Shown one piece after another: positions 13,392 to 21,878 of a DNA stretch of 21,971 nucleotides. Under the pieces are notes generated by a model, which worked only from the letters and a program-made list of their open reading frames with translations, did not search any database and had not been told where the DNA came from. Made by a program: the position numbers and the translations under genes. The stretch's first letter is position 1; each line of letters starts with the position of its first letter. Origin of the DNA: an uncultured Oscillospiraceae bacterium (GTDB taxonomy: Bacteria; Bacillota; Clostridia; Oscillospirales; Oscillospiraceae); assembly GCA_900757415.1 (NCBI GenBank), contig CAAENU010000148.1, positions 1-21,971 on the forward strand, in the 5' to 3' direction.

Positions 13392-13420
13392 TTGCATCCG
13401 TCGGCCGCTTGGGGTAAAAT
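13392..13420 (+). promoter_or_regulatory. Promoter of the SDR gene
   Basis: TTGCAT (13392-13397), 17 bases, TAAAAT (13415-13420). It is the best match upstream of the SDR gene and gives a leader of about 30 bases. Confidence 0.68.
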
Positions 13421-13455
13421 GACAGATAAAACAAGACACACAGGAGGAACAGCAT

Positions 13456-14190
13456 ATGGAAAAAATCGCGCTTGTCACCGGCTCCAGCCGGGGTATCGGC
13501 CGGGCCGTGGCCTGCGAGCTGGCCCAGCAGGGGTGGCGGGTCTGCATCAATTACCGGGTGCGGCAGGACTGCGCCGAAAGCCTTGCCGCCCAGCTGGCGG
13601 CCGAGGGACGGGAGGCCATGGTCTTTCAGGCGGATGTTTCGCGGCGGCAGGAGGTGCAGGCCATGGTTCACGCCGTTGAGGAGCGCTGGGGGCCGGTGTC
13701 GCTGCTGGTGAACAACGCCGGCGTGGCGGGACAGGCTCTGTTTCAGGACGTGAGCGACGAGATGTGGCACCGGTATTTTTCCACCAACGTGGACGGCGCG
13801 TACCACACCATTCAGGCGGTGCTGCCGGCCATGCTCCACGCCCATGAGGGCTGCATCATCAACATCTCCTCCATCTGGGGCCAGCGGGGCGCCAGCTGCG
13901 AGGTGACCTATTCCTGCACCAAGGCGGCGCTGATCGGCCTGACACGCTCGCTGGCATCAGAGCTGGCGCCCACCCACATCCGGGTCAACTGCATCGCCCC
14001 CGGCGTGATCCGCACCGACATGCTGGACGCGCTGCCGCCGGAGGTGCTGCCCCAGCTGGCGGAGGAAACGCCCATGCGCCGCCTCGGCACCCCGGAGGAT
14101 ATCGCCCACGCGGCGGCATTTCTGGCCTCGGACAGGGCGGATTTTATCACCGGGCAGGTGCTGACGGTGGACGGCGGGTTCATCCTTTGA
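13456..14190 (+). CDS. SDR-family oxidoreductase, FabG-like (3-oxoacyl-ACP reductase type)
   Basis: This 244-residue classical short-chain dehydrogenase/reductase has the cofactor loop TGSSRGIG (8-15), the NNAG motif (86-89), the structural Asn111, and the catalytic Ser139, Tyr152 and Lys156 (YSCTK). The sequence around residue 33 (NYRVRQD) carries Arg residues consistent with NADPH preference. The C-terminal block GQVLTVDGGFIL is typical of FabG. It is the right size and shape for 3-oxoacyl-ACP reductase. However, it stands alone without fatty-acid synthesis neighbours, so it may act on another ketone. The ATG at 13456 has AGGAGG 9 bases upstream. Confidence 0.88.
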   Translation: MEKIALVTGSSRGIGRAVACELAQQGWRVCINYRVRQDCAESLAAQLAAEGREAMVFQADVSRRQEVQAMVHAVEERWGPVSLLVNNAGVAGQALFQDVSDEMWHRYFSTNVDGAYHTIQAVLPAMLHAHEGCIINISSIWGQRGASCEVTYSCTKAALIGLTRSLASELAPTHIRVNCIAPGVIRTDMLDALPPEVLPQLAEETPMRRLGTPEDIAHAAAFLASDRADFITGQVLTVDGGFIL

Positions 14191-14275
14191 GGCATACCGG
14201 CCGGTCAGATTTACCAATCGGACAGGCTGAAATTTGGGATAGCATCCAATCTTTTCCCGCCGGGCAAGGGCGCAA

Positions 14276-14305
14276 TTGACACCCGGCAGGAAAATGTGCT
14301 ACAGT
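14276..14305 (+). promoter_or_regulatory. Promoter of the glycine riboswitch and gcv operon
   Basis: Perfect TTGACA (14276-14281), 18 bases, TACAGT (14300-14305) with an extended -10 (TGC). Transcription would start near 14312, about 290 bases before the gcvT start codon; the leader between them is the riboswitch. Confidence 0.87.
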
Positions 14306-14349
14306 GAAACTGCCGGGATAGCCGGCATGGCAATTGAATAGGGCTCATC

Positions 14350-14558
14350 GGACGATGGGATCGGGAGAGACCGCCGCACAGGCGGCGCCGAAGGGGAACG
14401 CAGAAGCTCTCAGGCAAAAGGACCGGTTCCGGACGATACTCCGAAAAGGCCGGGCGACCGGTCACCGAAGGTGCAACTCTCCCGCGATAAGGAGGGGAAT
14501 CTCTCAGGTTATGAAACGGGGGCACAAAGCTGTTGGAAGAGCGGCTTTGTGCCCTTTT
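14350..14558 (+). promoter_or_regulatory. Glycine riboswitch (tandem aptamers plus terminator platform)
   Basis: Aptamer I is clear: GGGAGAG (14363-14369), a P2 hairpin of CCGCCG/GGCGGC, CCGAAGGGG (14388-14396) and CTCTCAGGCAAAAGGACCG from 14407. Aptamer II follows with a P2 hairpin GGCCGG/CCGGTC (14448-14463), ACCGAAGG (14464-14471) and CTCTCAGG (14501-14508). Its 5' strand is diverged, GAAAAG in place of GGAGAG. The closing stem of aptamer II (CTCCG at 14439-14443 with CGGGG at 14517-14521) overlaps the first bases of a terminator stem. Glycine binding would therefore favour antitermination, the usual ON logic for glycine cleavage operons. The element directly precedes gcvT. Confidence 0.93.
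14520..14558 (+). terminator. Riboswitch-controlled terminator
   Basis: A perfect 11-bp stem (GGGCACAAAGC with GCTTTGTGCCC, 13-base loop) is followed by TTTTCTGTT. Its 5' arm shares two bases with the closing stem of aptamer II, so the two structures compete. Confidence 0.9.
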
Positions 14559-14600
14559 CTGTTACCCAAAACAGACCGGAAACTGAAGGAGGAAACGGCT

Positions 14601-17249
14601 ATGAGCGAACTCAAGCGCACCCAACTCTACGACATCCATGTGGCCGCCGGCGCGGAGCTGGTGGACTTCGGCGGATGGGAGATGCCCATCCAGTATCCCA
14701 GCGGCATCATCGCCGAGCATCTGTACACCCGGCAGGTGTGCAGCCTGTTTGACGTGTCCCACATGGGCCGCCTGCGCATCACCGGGCCTGACCGCAAGGC
14801 CTATCTGCAGCATGTGCTGTCCAGCAACGTCAGCGCACTGGATATGAACATGGCCCAGTACTGCATTATCCCCAACGAAAACGGCGGCGCGGTGGATGAT
14901 GCCTATCTGTACCTCTTTGAAGAGGACAGCTATCTGCTGGTGGTAAACGCCGCCAACACCGACAAGGATCTCCGGCACCTGCATGAGGCGCTGGAGGGAT
15001 ACGACTGCCGGATCGAGAATATCACCGGCCAGTGGGCCGCCATCGCGGTGCAGGGCCCCAAGTGCAAGGAGATGCTGACGGAGCTGGCCGGCGGCGTGCA
15101 GCTGACAGAACCCATGAAGAACGCGCTGGGCACCGTCACGCTGGAGGGCCGCACCGCTCGGGTAGCCAAAACCGGCTACACCGGCGAGCCTCTGGGTTAC
15201 GAGGTCTATGTCCGCAGCGAGGACGCAGCGTGGCTGTGGAACCGCCTTGTTGAGATGGGCGCACGTCCTGCGGGTCTGGGCGCCCGGGACACCCTGCGTC
15301 TGGAGGCCGCCCTGCCTCTGTACGGCCACGAGATGGGCGCCGCGCCCGACGGCAGCGAGATCCCCATTTTCGCCGTCCCCCTGTCCAAGTTCGCCGTCAG
15401 CTTTGCCGCCGAAAAAGGCGACTACATCGGCCGCGCCGCGCTGGAGCGGCAGCACAGAGCCTTTATGCAGCACATGGACCGGGATTTCAGCGACCTGACC
15501 GTCCTGCCCCGGAAAATCGCGCCTATCGCTCTTCTGGACCGCGGCGTGATGCGGGCCGGTATGGAGATCTATCAGGGTGAAAAGATGGTGGGCTGGGTCA
15601 CCAGCGGCACCATGGTGCCCTACTTCAAGAGCGAGGGCGAGGGACTGGAGACCGTGATCCTGGAGGCCAGCGGCAAGCGCGCCATCGGCCTGTGCTATAT
15701 CGACAGCGACATTCTGGAAGACGACACCGTGGAGGTGGATGTCCGCGGCAAGCGGCTGAAGGCCGTGATCCCCGAGCGCCACATGAGCGTGGCCGCGCCG
15801 CCTTACGCCCGTCCCCTCATCTACGGCATGCAGGAGGAGGATCACAGGGTGGGCAGCGGCGACCGCGCCCCCAAGGCGCTGGAACTGCTGACGCGGGCAC
15901 TGGAGAACCACCAGTGGCGGCAGGAGCAGTGCGTGAACCTGATCCCCTCCGAAAATACCCCCAGCCGCGCCGTTCGGGTGCTGTCCGGCAGCGATCCCTG
16001 CTGCCGCTATGCCGAGCACAAAAAAGTGCTGGCCTTTTATGACAAGGACATCTTTTACTATCAGGGCACGGAGTTTATCGACAAGGTGGAGCAGCTGCTG
16101 GTGGAGGAAATGCGCGCCTACTTCGGCTGCACCGAGGTGGAGACCCGTACTCTCAGCGGCCAGATGTCCAACATGGCGGTGTTCTCCGCACTGATGGACT
16201 GGAAAAACCGGGCCGACCGCAAGGTGGAGGCCAAGCGCCTTGGCTATGTGATGAACAACCACATCATCAAGGGCGGCCATCTGTCCGCCCAACCCATGGG
16301 CGCGCTTCACGACTACATCGCCATTGACCCCGTCACCGAAAAGCCCGCCGTGGTCAACTTCCCCGTCTGCGCCGACAACCCCTATAAGATGGACGTGGAG
16401 GAAACCAAAAAGCTGATCGAGCGCTATCGCCCGGAGCTGATCATCTTCGGCAAGAGCATGGTGCTGCACAAGGAGCCGGTGGCCGCTATCCGCCAGTTTG
16501 TGGATGAACAGAAGATCCCCACCACCATTATGTACGACATGGCCCATGTACTGGGTCTCGTCGGCGATCACTTCCAGAATCCCTTTGCCGAAGGCGCGGA
16601 GATCGTTACCGGCTCCACCCACAAGACCTTCTTCGGTCCCCAGCGGGGCATCATCGGCGTGAACTACAAGGAGGAGGAGCTGAAGTACGGCTTGTGGAAA
16701 ACCATCGAGACCCGTACTTTCCCCGGCAGCGTGTCCAACCACCATCTCGGCACGCAGGTGGGCATGCTGATGGCCGCCTACGAGATGAACCAGTTCAGGG
16801 ATGCATATCAGAAAGCCGTTATCGCCAACGCCAAGTCCTTTGCCCGCAGCCTGAAAGCCGAGGGACTGGACGTGATGGGCGATCCCGCCATTGACTATAC
16901 CGAGACCCATCAGGTCATCGTCTCCGTGGGTTACGGCGAGGGCGCCGAGATCGCCAGCCGGCTGGAGCGCAGCAACGTGATCGTCAACTATCAGGCCACC
17001 CCCGATGAGGAGGGCTTCACCGCCTCCGGCGCGCTGCGCATGGGCGTAAGCGAAATGACCCGCTTCGGCTTCGGCGAAAAGGAGTTTGCCCAGCTGGCAT
17101 CCCTGATGGCGGACTGCATCCTCCGCGGCAAGGAGATCGGCCCGGATGTAGCCAGACTCCGCGCACAGCATCTTGAGATGGGTTACTGCTTCAATGACGC
17201 TCAGTTCGAGACCGCCCTGGAGAAGCTGGTGGAGAAGACCGGACTTTAA
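14601..17249 (+). CDS. gcvT: Fusion: GcvT aminomethyltransferase + serine hydroxymethyltransferase-like domain
   Basis: A single uninterrupted 882-residue ORF joins two enzymes. Residues 1 to about 400 are GcvT, the T-protein that releases ammonia and makes 5,10-methylene-tetrahydrofolate from the aminomethyl group on GcvH. It shows ELVDFGGWEMPIQY, the Asp99-Asp100 folate-site block and GLGARDTLRLEAALPLYGHEM. Residues about 415-882 are a fold-type I PLP enzyme of the serine hydroxymethyltransferase (GlyA) family: VNLIPSEN from 445, YAE at 470-472, GGHLS (His560), DMAHVLGLV (Asp646, His649), STHKTFFGP with PLP Lys675, and Arg813. A 7-residue insertion follows YAE, and the FSAYS-type segment reads GKSMVLHKEP, so the domain is divergent. 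GcvT normally has about 365 residues and GlyA about 415; both halves are full-length. The start has AAGGAGG 8 bases upstream, after the riboswitch terminator. Confidence 0.94.
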   Translation: MSELKRTQLYDIHVAAGAELVDFGGWEMPIQYPSGIIAEHLYTRQVCSLFDVSHMGRLRITGPDRKAYLQHVLSSNVSALDMNMAQYCIIPNENGGAVDDAYLYLFEEDSYLLVVNAANTDKDLRHLHEALEGYDCRIENITGQWAAIAVQGPKCKEMLTELAGGVQLTEPMKNALGTVTLEGRTARVAKTGYTGEPLGYEVYVRSEDAAWLWNRLVEMGARPAGLGARDTLRLEAALPLYGHEMGAAPDGSEIPIFAVPLSKFAVSFAAEKGDYIGRAALERQHRAFMQHMDRDFSDLTVLPRKIAPIALLDRGVMRAGMEIYQGEKMVGWVTSGTMVPYFKSEGEGLETVILEASGKRAIGLCYIDSDILEDDTVEVDVRGKRLKAVIPERHMSVAAPPYARPLIYGMQEEDHRVGSGDRAPKALELLTRALENHQWRQEQCVNLIPSENTPSRAVRVLSGSDPCCRYAEHKKVLAFYDKDIFYYQGTEFIDKVEQLLVEEMRAYFGCTEVETRTLSGQMSNMAVFSALMDWKNRADRKVEAKRLGYVMNNHIIKGGHLSAQPMGALHDYIAIDPVTEKPAVVNFPVCADNPYKMDVEETKKLIERYRPELIIFGKSMVLHKEPVAAIRQFVDEQKIPTTIMYDMAHVLGLVGDHFQNPFAEGAEIVTGSTHKTFFGPQRGIIGVNYKEEELKYGLWKTIETRTFPGSVSNHHLGTQVGMLMAAYEMNQFRDAYQKAVIANAKSFARSLKAEGLDVMGDPAIDYTETHQVIVSVGYGEGAEIASRLERSNVIVNYQATPDEEGFTASGALRMGVSEMTRFGFGEKEFAQLASLMADCILRGKEIGPDVARLRAQHLEMGYCFNDAQFETALEKLVEKTGL

Positions 17250-17280
17250 AAATACTGACGCAAAATCTTACGCTTTTCAA

Positions 17281-17319
17281 GCCGCGATGGGTGGACGCGC
17301 TGTCCGCCTCCGCAGCGGC
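17281..17319 (+). other. Intercistronic stem-loop between the fusion gene and gcvH
   Basis: GGTGGAC (17290-17296) pairs with GTCCGCC (17302-17308), one G-U pair, inside an outer GCCGC/GCGGC pairing. No U-tract follows. In a 117-base gap inside an otherwise tight operon it may protect or process the mRNA and set the ratio of gcvH to the fusion. Confidence 0.45.
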
Positions 17320-17366
17320 TGACAGACAACCCACATTATAAAATAAAATTTTGGAGGTAAAGTATC

Positions 17367-17744
17367 ATGCTGTTTCCCGCTGAATTGAAGTATTCCAAGG
17401 ATCATGAGTGGATGAAGGAAGAGGACGGCGTCGCCGTGATCGGCATTTCCGATTTTGCGCAGGATGCGCTGGGCGACGTGGTGTTCGTGAACCTGCCCGG
17501 TGAGGGCGACGAGGTCACCGCCGGCGAGGCTTTCGGCGACGTGGAGTCCGTCAAGGCTGTGTCCGATCTGGTGTCCCCCGTATCCGGCACCGTGTGCGCC
17601 GTCAATGAGGCGCTGCTGGATGAGCCGGAAAAGCTGAATAAGGCGCCCTATGACGCATGGCTCATCAAGGTGGAAAACGTGACCGGCACCGAGGAGCTGC
17701 TGGACGCCGCCGCCTATGAGGCTTTCTGCGCACAGGAGGGTTGA
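17367..17744 (+). CDS. gcvH: Glycine cleavage system H protein
   Basis: GcvH is the small lipoylated carrier that shuttles the aminomethyl group and reducing equivalents between the P, T and L proteins. The 125-residue product has the standard length and the lipoyl-lysine block FGDVESVKAVSDLVSPVSG with modified Lys63, preceded by KYSKDHEWMKEEDG and GDVVFVNLPGEGDEV. The ATG at 17367 follows a TTTGGAGG site. It comes 117 bases after the fusion gene and stops 1 base before the gcvPA ATG. Lys63 is a likely substrate of the lipoate ligase at 2207-3196. Confidence 0.98.
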   Translation: MLFPAELKYSKDHEWMKEEDGVAVIGISDFAQDALGDVVFVNLPGEGDEVTAGEAFGDVESVKAVSDLVSPVSGTVCAVNEALLDEPEKLNKAPYDAWLIKVENVTGTEELLDAAAYEAFCAQEG

Positions 17745-17745
17745 T

Positions 17746-19062
17746 ATGGGAAGCTATATTCCCTCCACGCCGGCGCAGCGGCAGGAAATGCTGAAGGCCA
17801 TCGGCCTTTCCTCCTTCCGCCAGCTGTACGGCGATGTGCCGGCGGAGATGTATCTGGATCGGCCGCTGAATATTCCCTCCGGCATGAGCGAGCTGGAGGT
17901 AAGCCGGGCCGTCCGCGCCATGGCGGATAAAAACCGGGTGTATGACGTGATCCTGCGGGGTGCCGGCGCCTATGACCATTACATTCCCAGCATCGTCAAG
18001 TACATCCCCGCCAAGGAGGAATTCCTGACGGCCTATACCCCCTATCAGGCGGAGATGAGTCAGGGCCTTTTGCAGTCCATCTTCGAGTATCAGACCATGA
18101 TCTGTATGCTGACGGGTATGGACGTGTCCAACGCCTCCGTCTACGACGGGGCCACCGCCGCCGCTGAGGCCGCCGCCATGTGCCGCGACCGGAAGCGCCG
18201 GGTCACGCTGGTGTCCGCCGCCGCCCATCCCGATACCATCAACACCATCCGTACCTACTGCTACGGCACCGGCGACGAGCTGCGCATCGTGCCGGAAAAG
18301 GACGGCAAGACCGATATGGACGCCCTGCGTGAGATGCTGACGGCAGATGTGGCCAGCTTCTACGTGCAGCAGCCCAACTTCCACGGCCTTTTTGAGGATG
18401 CCGAGGCGCTGGGCACGGCCGTTCACGAGGCAGGCGCGCTGTACATCATGGGCTGCAATCCCATTGCGCTGGCCATTATGAAAACGCCCCGTGACTGCGG
18501 CGCGGACATCGCCGTGGGCGAGGGGCAGCCCCTCGGTCTGCCGCTGGCGGCAGGCGGCCCCTATCTGGGCTACATGGCCACCACCGAAAAGCATATGCGC
18601 AAGCTGCCGGGCCGCATCGTAGGCGAGACCACCGACGCGGAGGGCCGCCGCGCCTACGTGCTGAGCCTGCAGGCCCGCGAGCAGCACATCCGCCGCGAAA
18701 AGGCCAGCAGCAACATCTGCTCCAACGAGGCGCTGTGCGCCCTGACGGCGGGGCTGTACATGTCCGCCATGGGCCCCGAGGGTATGGCCGAGGCCGCCCG
18801 CCAGTCCATGGCCAAGGCCCACTATCTGGCGCAGGCGCTCACCGCCATTGACGGCGTTACGCTGCGCTATGAGGGCGACTTCTTCCATGAGTTTGTTACC
18901 GATATGCCCAAGGGTGACGAGGTACTCTCCGCCCTGTCGCAGGCCGGTATTCTGGGCGGCCTGCCGGTAGAGGGCGGCATCCTGTGGTGCGCCACCGAGA
19001 AGGTGACGCGGGACGCCATGGACAAGACCGCGGCCATCGTGAAGGAGGTGCTGGCAAAATGA
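17746..19062 (+). CDS. gcvPA: Glycine dehydrogenase (decarboxylating) subunit 1
   Basis: This is the N-terminal half of the split P-protein, 438 residues. With GcvPB it forms the PLP enzyme that decarboxylates glycine and passes the aminomethyl group to GcvH. It shows family blocks such as YIPSTPAQRQEML, GAGAYDHYIPS, YTPYQAEMSQGLLQ and EFQTM-like FEYQTMICMLTGMDVSNAS (recognised by YQAEMSQG and LTGMDVSN), plus SSNICSNEALCAL near the C-terminus. It does not carry the PLP lysine, which is in GcvPB. The ATG at 17746 has AGGAGGG directly upstream and follows gcvH by one base; its stop overlaps gcvPB by four bases, so the subunits are made in step. Confidence 0.97.
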   Translation: MGSYIPSTPAQRQEMLKAIGLSSFRQLYGDVPAEMYLDRPLNIPSGMSELEVSRAVRAMADKNRVYDVILRGAGAYDHYIPSIVKYIPAKEEFLTAYTPYQAEMSQGLLQSIFEYQTMICMLTGMDVSNASVYDGATAAAEAAAMCRDRKRRVTLVSAAAHPDTINTIRTYCYGTGDELRIVPEKDGKTDMDALREMLTADVASFYVQQPNFHGLFEDAEALGTAVHEAGALYIMGCNPIALAIMKTPRDCGADIAVGEGQPLGLPLAAGGPYLGYMATTEKHMRKLPGRIVGETTDAEGRRAYVLSLQAREQHIRREKASSNICSNEALCALTAGLYMSAMGPEGMAEAARQSMAKAHYLAQALTAIDGVTLRYEGDFFHEFVTDMPKGDEVLSALSQAGILGGLPVEGGILWCATEKVTRDAMDKTAAIVKEVLAK

Positions 19063-20465
19063 AGCTGATTTTTGAAAAGAGCGTTCCCGGCCGTCATTGC
19101 AGCCTGCTTCCCGAGTGCGATGTGCCCGAGAGCAAACTGCCCGCTTCCTTGCAGCGGGAGGCGAAGCCCGCCCTGCCGGAGATGAGCGAGACCGACATCT
19201 CCCGCCACTATACAGAGCTTTGCCAGCAGGTTCACGGCGTCAACTGCGGCTTCTATCCCCTTGGCTCGTGCACCATGAAGTATAACCCCCGCATCGACGA
19301 AGAGATGGCAGCGCTGGAGGGCTTTACCGCCGTCCATCCGCTTGCCCCCGCCGCCGACCAGCAGGGCGTGCAGGAAGTGCTGGATACCGCCAAGTCCTAT
19401 CTGTGCCAGATCACCGGCATGGACGACATGACCTTCCAGCCTGCCGCCGGCGCCCACGGTGAGTTTACCGGCGTGCTGCTCATCAAGCAGTATCACGATG
19501 CCCGCGGCGACCATAAGCGCACCAAGATCATCGTCCCCGACAGCGCCCACGGCACCAACCCCGCCACCGCCGCCATGTGCGGCTATCAGGTGGTGAACAT
19601 TGCCTCCGGCCCTGACGGCTGCGTGGATCTGGAGGCGCTCCGCGCCGTGCTGGGCGAGGATACCGCCGGTCTGATGCTGACCAACCCCAACACCGTGGGC
19701 ATCTTTGACCACAACATTCTGGAGATCACCCGCCTTGTTCACGAGGCAGGCGGCCTGTGCTACTATGACGGCGCCAACCTCAACGCCGTCATGGGCGTGG
19801 TGCGGCCCGGCGACATGGGCTTTGACTGCATCCACATGAATCTCCACAAGACCTTCGCCACGCCCCACGGCGGCGGCGGCCCCGGCGCAGGCGCCGTGGG
19901 CTGCAAGGCCATTCTGGCCCCGTATCTGCCCCACAGCGCGCTGGCGGAGGAGCCGGGCCACATTCAGGTGCGCAGCTTCCGGGGCAACTTCCTTGTGGTG
20001 GTCCGGGCGCTGGCCTATCTGCTGACGCTGGGCCGGGAGGGCATTCCCGAGGCCGCTCAGAACGCGGTGCTCAACGCCAACTATCTCATGCACCTGCTCA
20101 GGGGCACCTATACCCCCGCCTATAACCGCATCTGCATGCACGAGTTCGTGCTGGATCTCAGCGACCTGAAGAAGGCCACCGGCGTCACGGCGCTGGATGT
20201 GTCCAAATCCCTGATTGACGAGGGCATCCATCCCCCCACCATGTACTTCCCGCTGATCGTCCACGAGGCGCTGATGCTGGAGCCCACCGAAACGGAGGGT
20301 CCCGAAACGCTGGAGCACGCCGCCGAGGTGCTGCGGGCGCTGCACCAAAAGGCCTATGGCGACGCGGAGGCCATGCACACCGCGCCCCACCACATGCCCA
20401 TCGGCCGTCCCGACGAGGTGAAGGCCGCCCGGCACCCGGTGGTACGCTGGCAGCCGGAGGCATAA
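19059..20465 (+). CDS. gcvPB: Glycine dehydrogenase (decarboxylating) subunit 2
   Basis: This is the catalytic half of the split P-protein, 468 residues. The PLP lysine is Lys264 in NLHKTFATPHGGGGPG, and other P-protein blocks are FYPLGSCTMKYNP, QPAAGAHGEFTG, SAHGTNPATAAMCGY and LDLSDLKKATGV. The ATG at 19059 overlaps the gcvPA stop (ATGA) and has GGAGG in the end of gcvPA, which supports coupled synthesis. Four codons of spacing or less separate it from the dihydrolipoamide dehydrogenase gene (3 bases between stop and next ATG). The length is usual for subunit 2 (about 480). Confidence 0.98.
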   Translation: MKLIFEKSVPGRHCSLLPECDVPESKLPASLQREAKPALPEMSETDISRHYTELCQQVHGVNCGFYPLGSCTMKYNPRIDEEMAALEGFTAVHPLAPAADQQGVQEVLDTAKSYLCQITGMDDMTFQPAAGAHGEFTGVLLIKQYHDARGDHKRTKIIVPDSAHGTNPATAAMCGYQVVNIASGPDGCVDLEALRAVLGEDTAGLMLTNPNTVGIFDHNILEITRLVHEAGGLCYYDGANLNAVMGVVRPGDMGFDCIHMNLHKTFATPHGGGGPGAGAVGCKAILAPYLPHSALAEEPGHIQVRSFRGNFLVVVRALAYLLTLGREGIPEAAQNAVLNANYLMHLLRGTYTPAYNRICMHEFVLDLSDLKKATGVTALDVSKSLIDEGIHPPTMYFPLIVHEALMLEPTETEGPETLEHAAEVLRALHQKAYGDAEAMHTAPHHMPIGRPDEVKAARHPVVRWQPEA

Positions 20466-20468
20466 GCT

Positions 20469-21851
20469 ATGGAGTATCAACTGATCGTTATCGGCGCAGG
20501 CCCCGGCGGCTATACCGCCGCGCTGCGGGCCGCCGCGCTGGGCATGCATACCGCCGTGGTGGAGCGGCGGGAGGTGGGCGGCACCTGCCTGAACCGGGGC
20601 TGCATCCCCACCAAGACGCTGCTGCACGCCTCGCAGGTATACCGTGACGCGGTGGACGGCGCCGCCACGGGCGTTCACGCGGCAGAGGCCACCTTTGACA
20701 TGGGCGAGATCTTCGCCTATAAGCGCAGCGTATCGGAAAAGCTGCGCGGCGGCATCCACGGCCTTCTCAAGTCCGCCAAGGTGGATCTGATCGAGGGCAC
20801 CGGCACCATTACCGCCCCCGGTCAGGTGGCGGTTGCCGCCGCCGACGGCACGGTGTCCCATTACACCACCCAGCGGATTCTGATCGCCACCGGCTCCGTC
20901 AACGTGCGGCCGTCCATCCCCGGGTTGGAGCTTCCCGGCGTCATGACCTCCGACGAGCTGCTGGAGGGCACCGATCAGCTCTATGACTCGCTGGTCATCA
21001 TCGGCGGCGGCGTCATCGGCGTGGAATTCGCCACCTTCTACCGCAATCTGGGCTGCGCCGTCACGCTGGTGGAGGGCATGGACCGCCTGCTGCCCAATAT
21101 GGACCGTGAGCTGGGTCAGAACCTCCAGCAGATCCTGAAAAAGCAGGGCACCGAGGTGCTGACCGGCGCTATGGTGCAGTCGCTGGAGCAGACGGAGAGC
21201 GGCCTTGCCGTCCACCTGCTGCAAAAGGGGGCGGAAAAAACCGTCGCGGGTGAAAAGGTGCTGTGCGCCATTGGCCGCCGCGCCTATTGGGACGGCGTGT
21301 TTGCCGAGAGTCTCACACCGGAGACGCGGGGCAAGAGCCTGAAGGTGGATGAGAACTTCCAGACCAGCATCCCCGGCGTGTACGCCATCGGCGACGCCTC
21401 CTCCCCGGTGCAGCTGGCCCATGTGGCCGCAGCACAGGGCACCGCCTGTGTGGAGCGCATGTGCGGCGTTCAGGACCACGTTGACCTGCATGTGATCCCC
21501 AGCTGCATTTACAGCACGCCGGAGATCGCCGTGGTGGGCATCACCGAGGCCGAGGCCAAGGAGCAGGGCATCCCCGCCGTGGCGGGCAAGTGCACCATGT
21601 TCGGCAACGCCCGCACCGTCATCGAAGACCCGGGCCGCTGCTTCATGAAGCTCATAGCCCACGCTGAGACCCATGAGATTCTGGGCGCGGCCCTCATGTG
21701 CCAGCACGCCAGCGACATGATCTCCCAGATCAGCGCCGCCATGGTCAACCACCTGACGGCAGAGGATCTGCGGCGGGTCATGCGGCCCCACCCCTCCTTT
21801 GAGGAGGCCATGGGCGAGGCGCTGGACGCACTGGCGGCCAAGCTGGGTTGA
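20469..21851 (+). CDS. lpdA: Dihydrolipoyl dehydrogenase (L protein)
   Basis: The L protein reoxidises the dihydrolipoyl arm of GcvH with NAD+. The 460-residue flavoprotein has the FAD site GAGPGGYTAAL (9-19), the redox-active disulfide Cys40/Cys45 in GGTCLNRGCIPTK, the NAD site GGGVIGVEF (near 178), the second FAD motif VYAIGDA, and the C-terminal dyad in RPHPSFEEAM with His441 and Glu446. The last motif is usually HPTLSE; the spacing of His and Glu is kept, so activity is expected. There is no N-terminal lipoyl domain. The ribosome site GGAGG lies in the end of gcvPB. As the last gene of the operon it is probably dedicated to glycine cleavage. Confidence 0.96.
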   Translation: MEYQLIVIGAGPGGYTAALRAAALGMHTAVVERREVGGTCLNRGCIPTKTLLHASQVYRDAVDGAATGVHAAEATFDMGEIFAYKRSVSEKLRGGIHGLLKSAKVDLIEGTGTITAPGQVAVAAADGTVSHYTTQRILIATGSVNVRPSIPGLELPGVMTSDELLEGTDQLYDSLVIIGGGVIGVEFATFYRNLGCAVTLVEGMDRLLPNMDRELGQNLQQILKKQGTEVLTGAMVQSLEQTESGLAVHLLQKGAEKTVAGEKVLCAIGRRAYWDGVFAESLTPETRGKSLKVDENFQTSIPGVYAIGDASSPVQLAHVAAAQGTACVERMCGVQDHVDLHVIPSCIYSTPEIAVVGITEAEAKEQGIPAVAGKCTMFGNARTVIEDPGRCFMKLIAHAETHEILGAALMCQHASDMISQISAAMVNHLTAEDLRRVMRPHPSFEEAMGEALDALAAKLG

Positions 21852-21878
21852 GCGGCACGCTTTTTCCCCGTAAAATCA

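Noticed and set aside
14194..14203. Palindrome ACCGGCCGGT after the SDR gene
   Set aside because: A zero-loop 10-bp palindrome without a U-tract does not make a convincing terminator.
14334..14600. N-terminal extension of the gcvT fusion through the leader
   Set aside because: This stretch is the glycine riboswitch and terminator; the ATG at 14601 has a proper ribosome site and the family N-terminus.
14562..17171. 869-codon open frame on the minus strand opposite the GcvT-SHMT fusion
   Set aside because: Antisense shadow of the GC-rich fusion gene; no family motifs or start signals.
18867..21791. 974-codon open frame on the minus strand across gcvPB and lpdA
   Set aside because: Spans two well-identified genes in the opposite direction; composition is His/Gly/Ala/Leu-rich as expected for an antisense frame.
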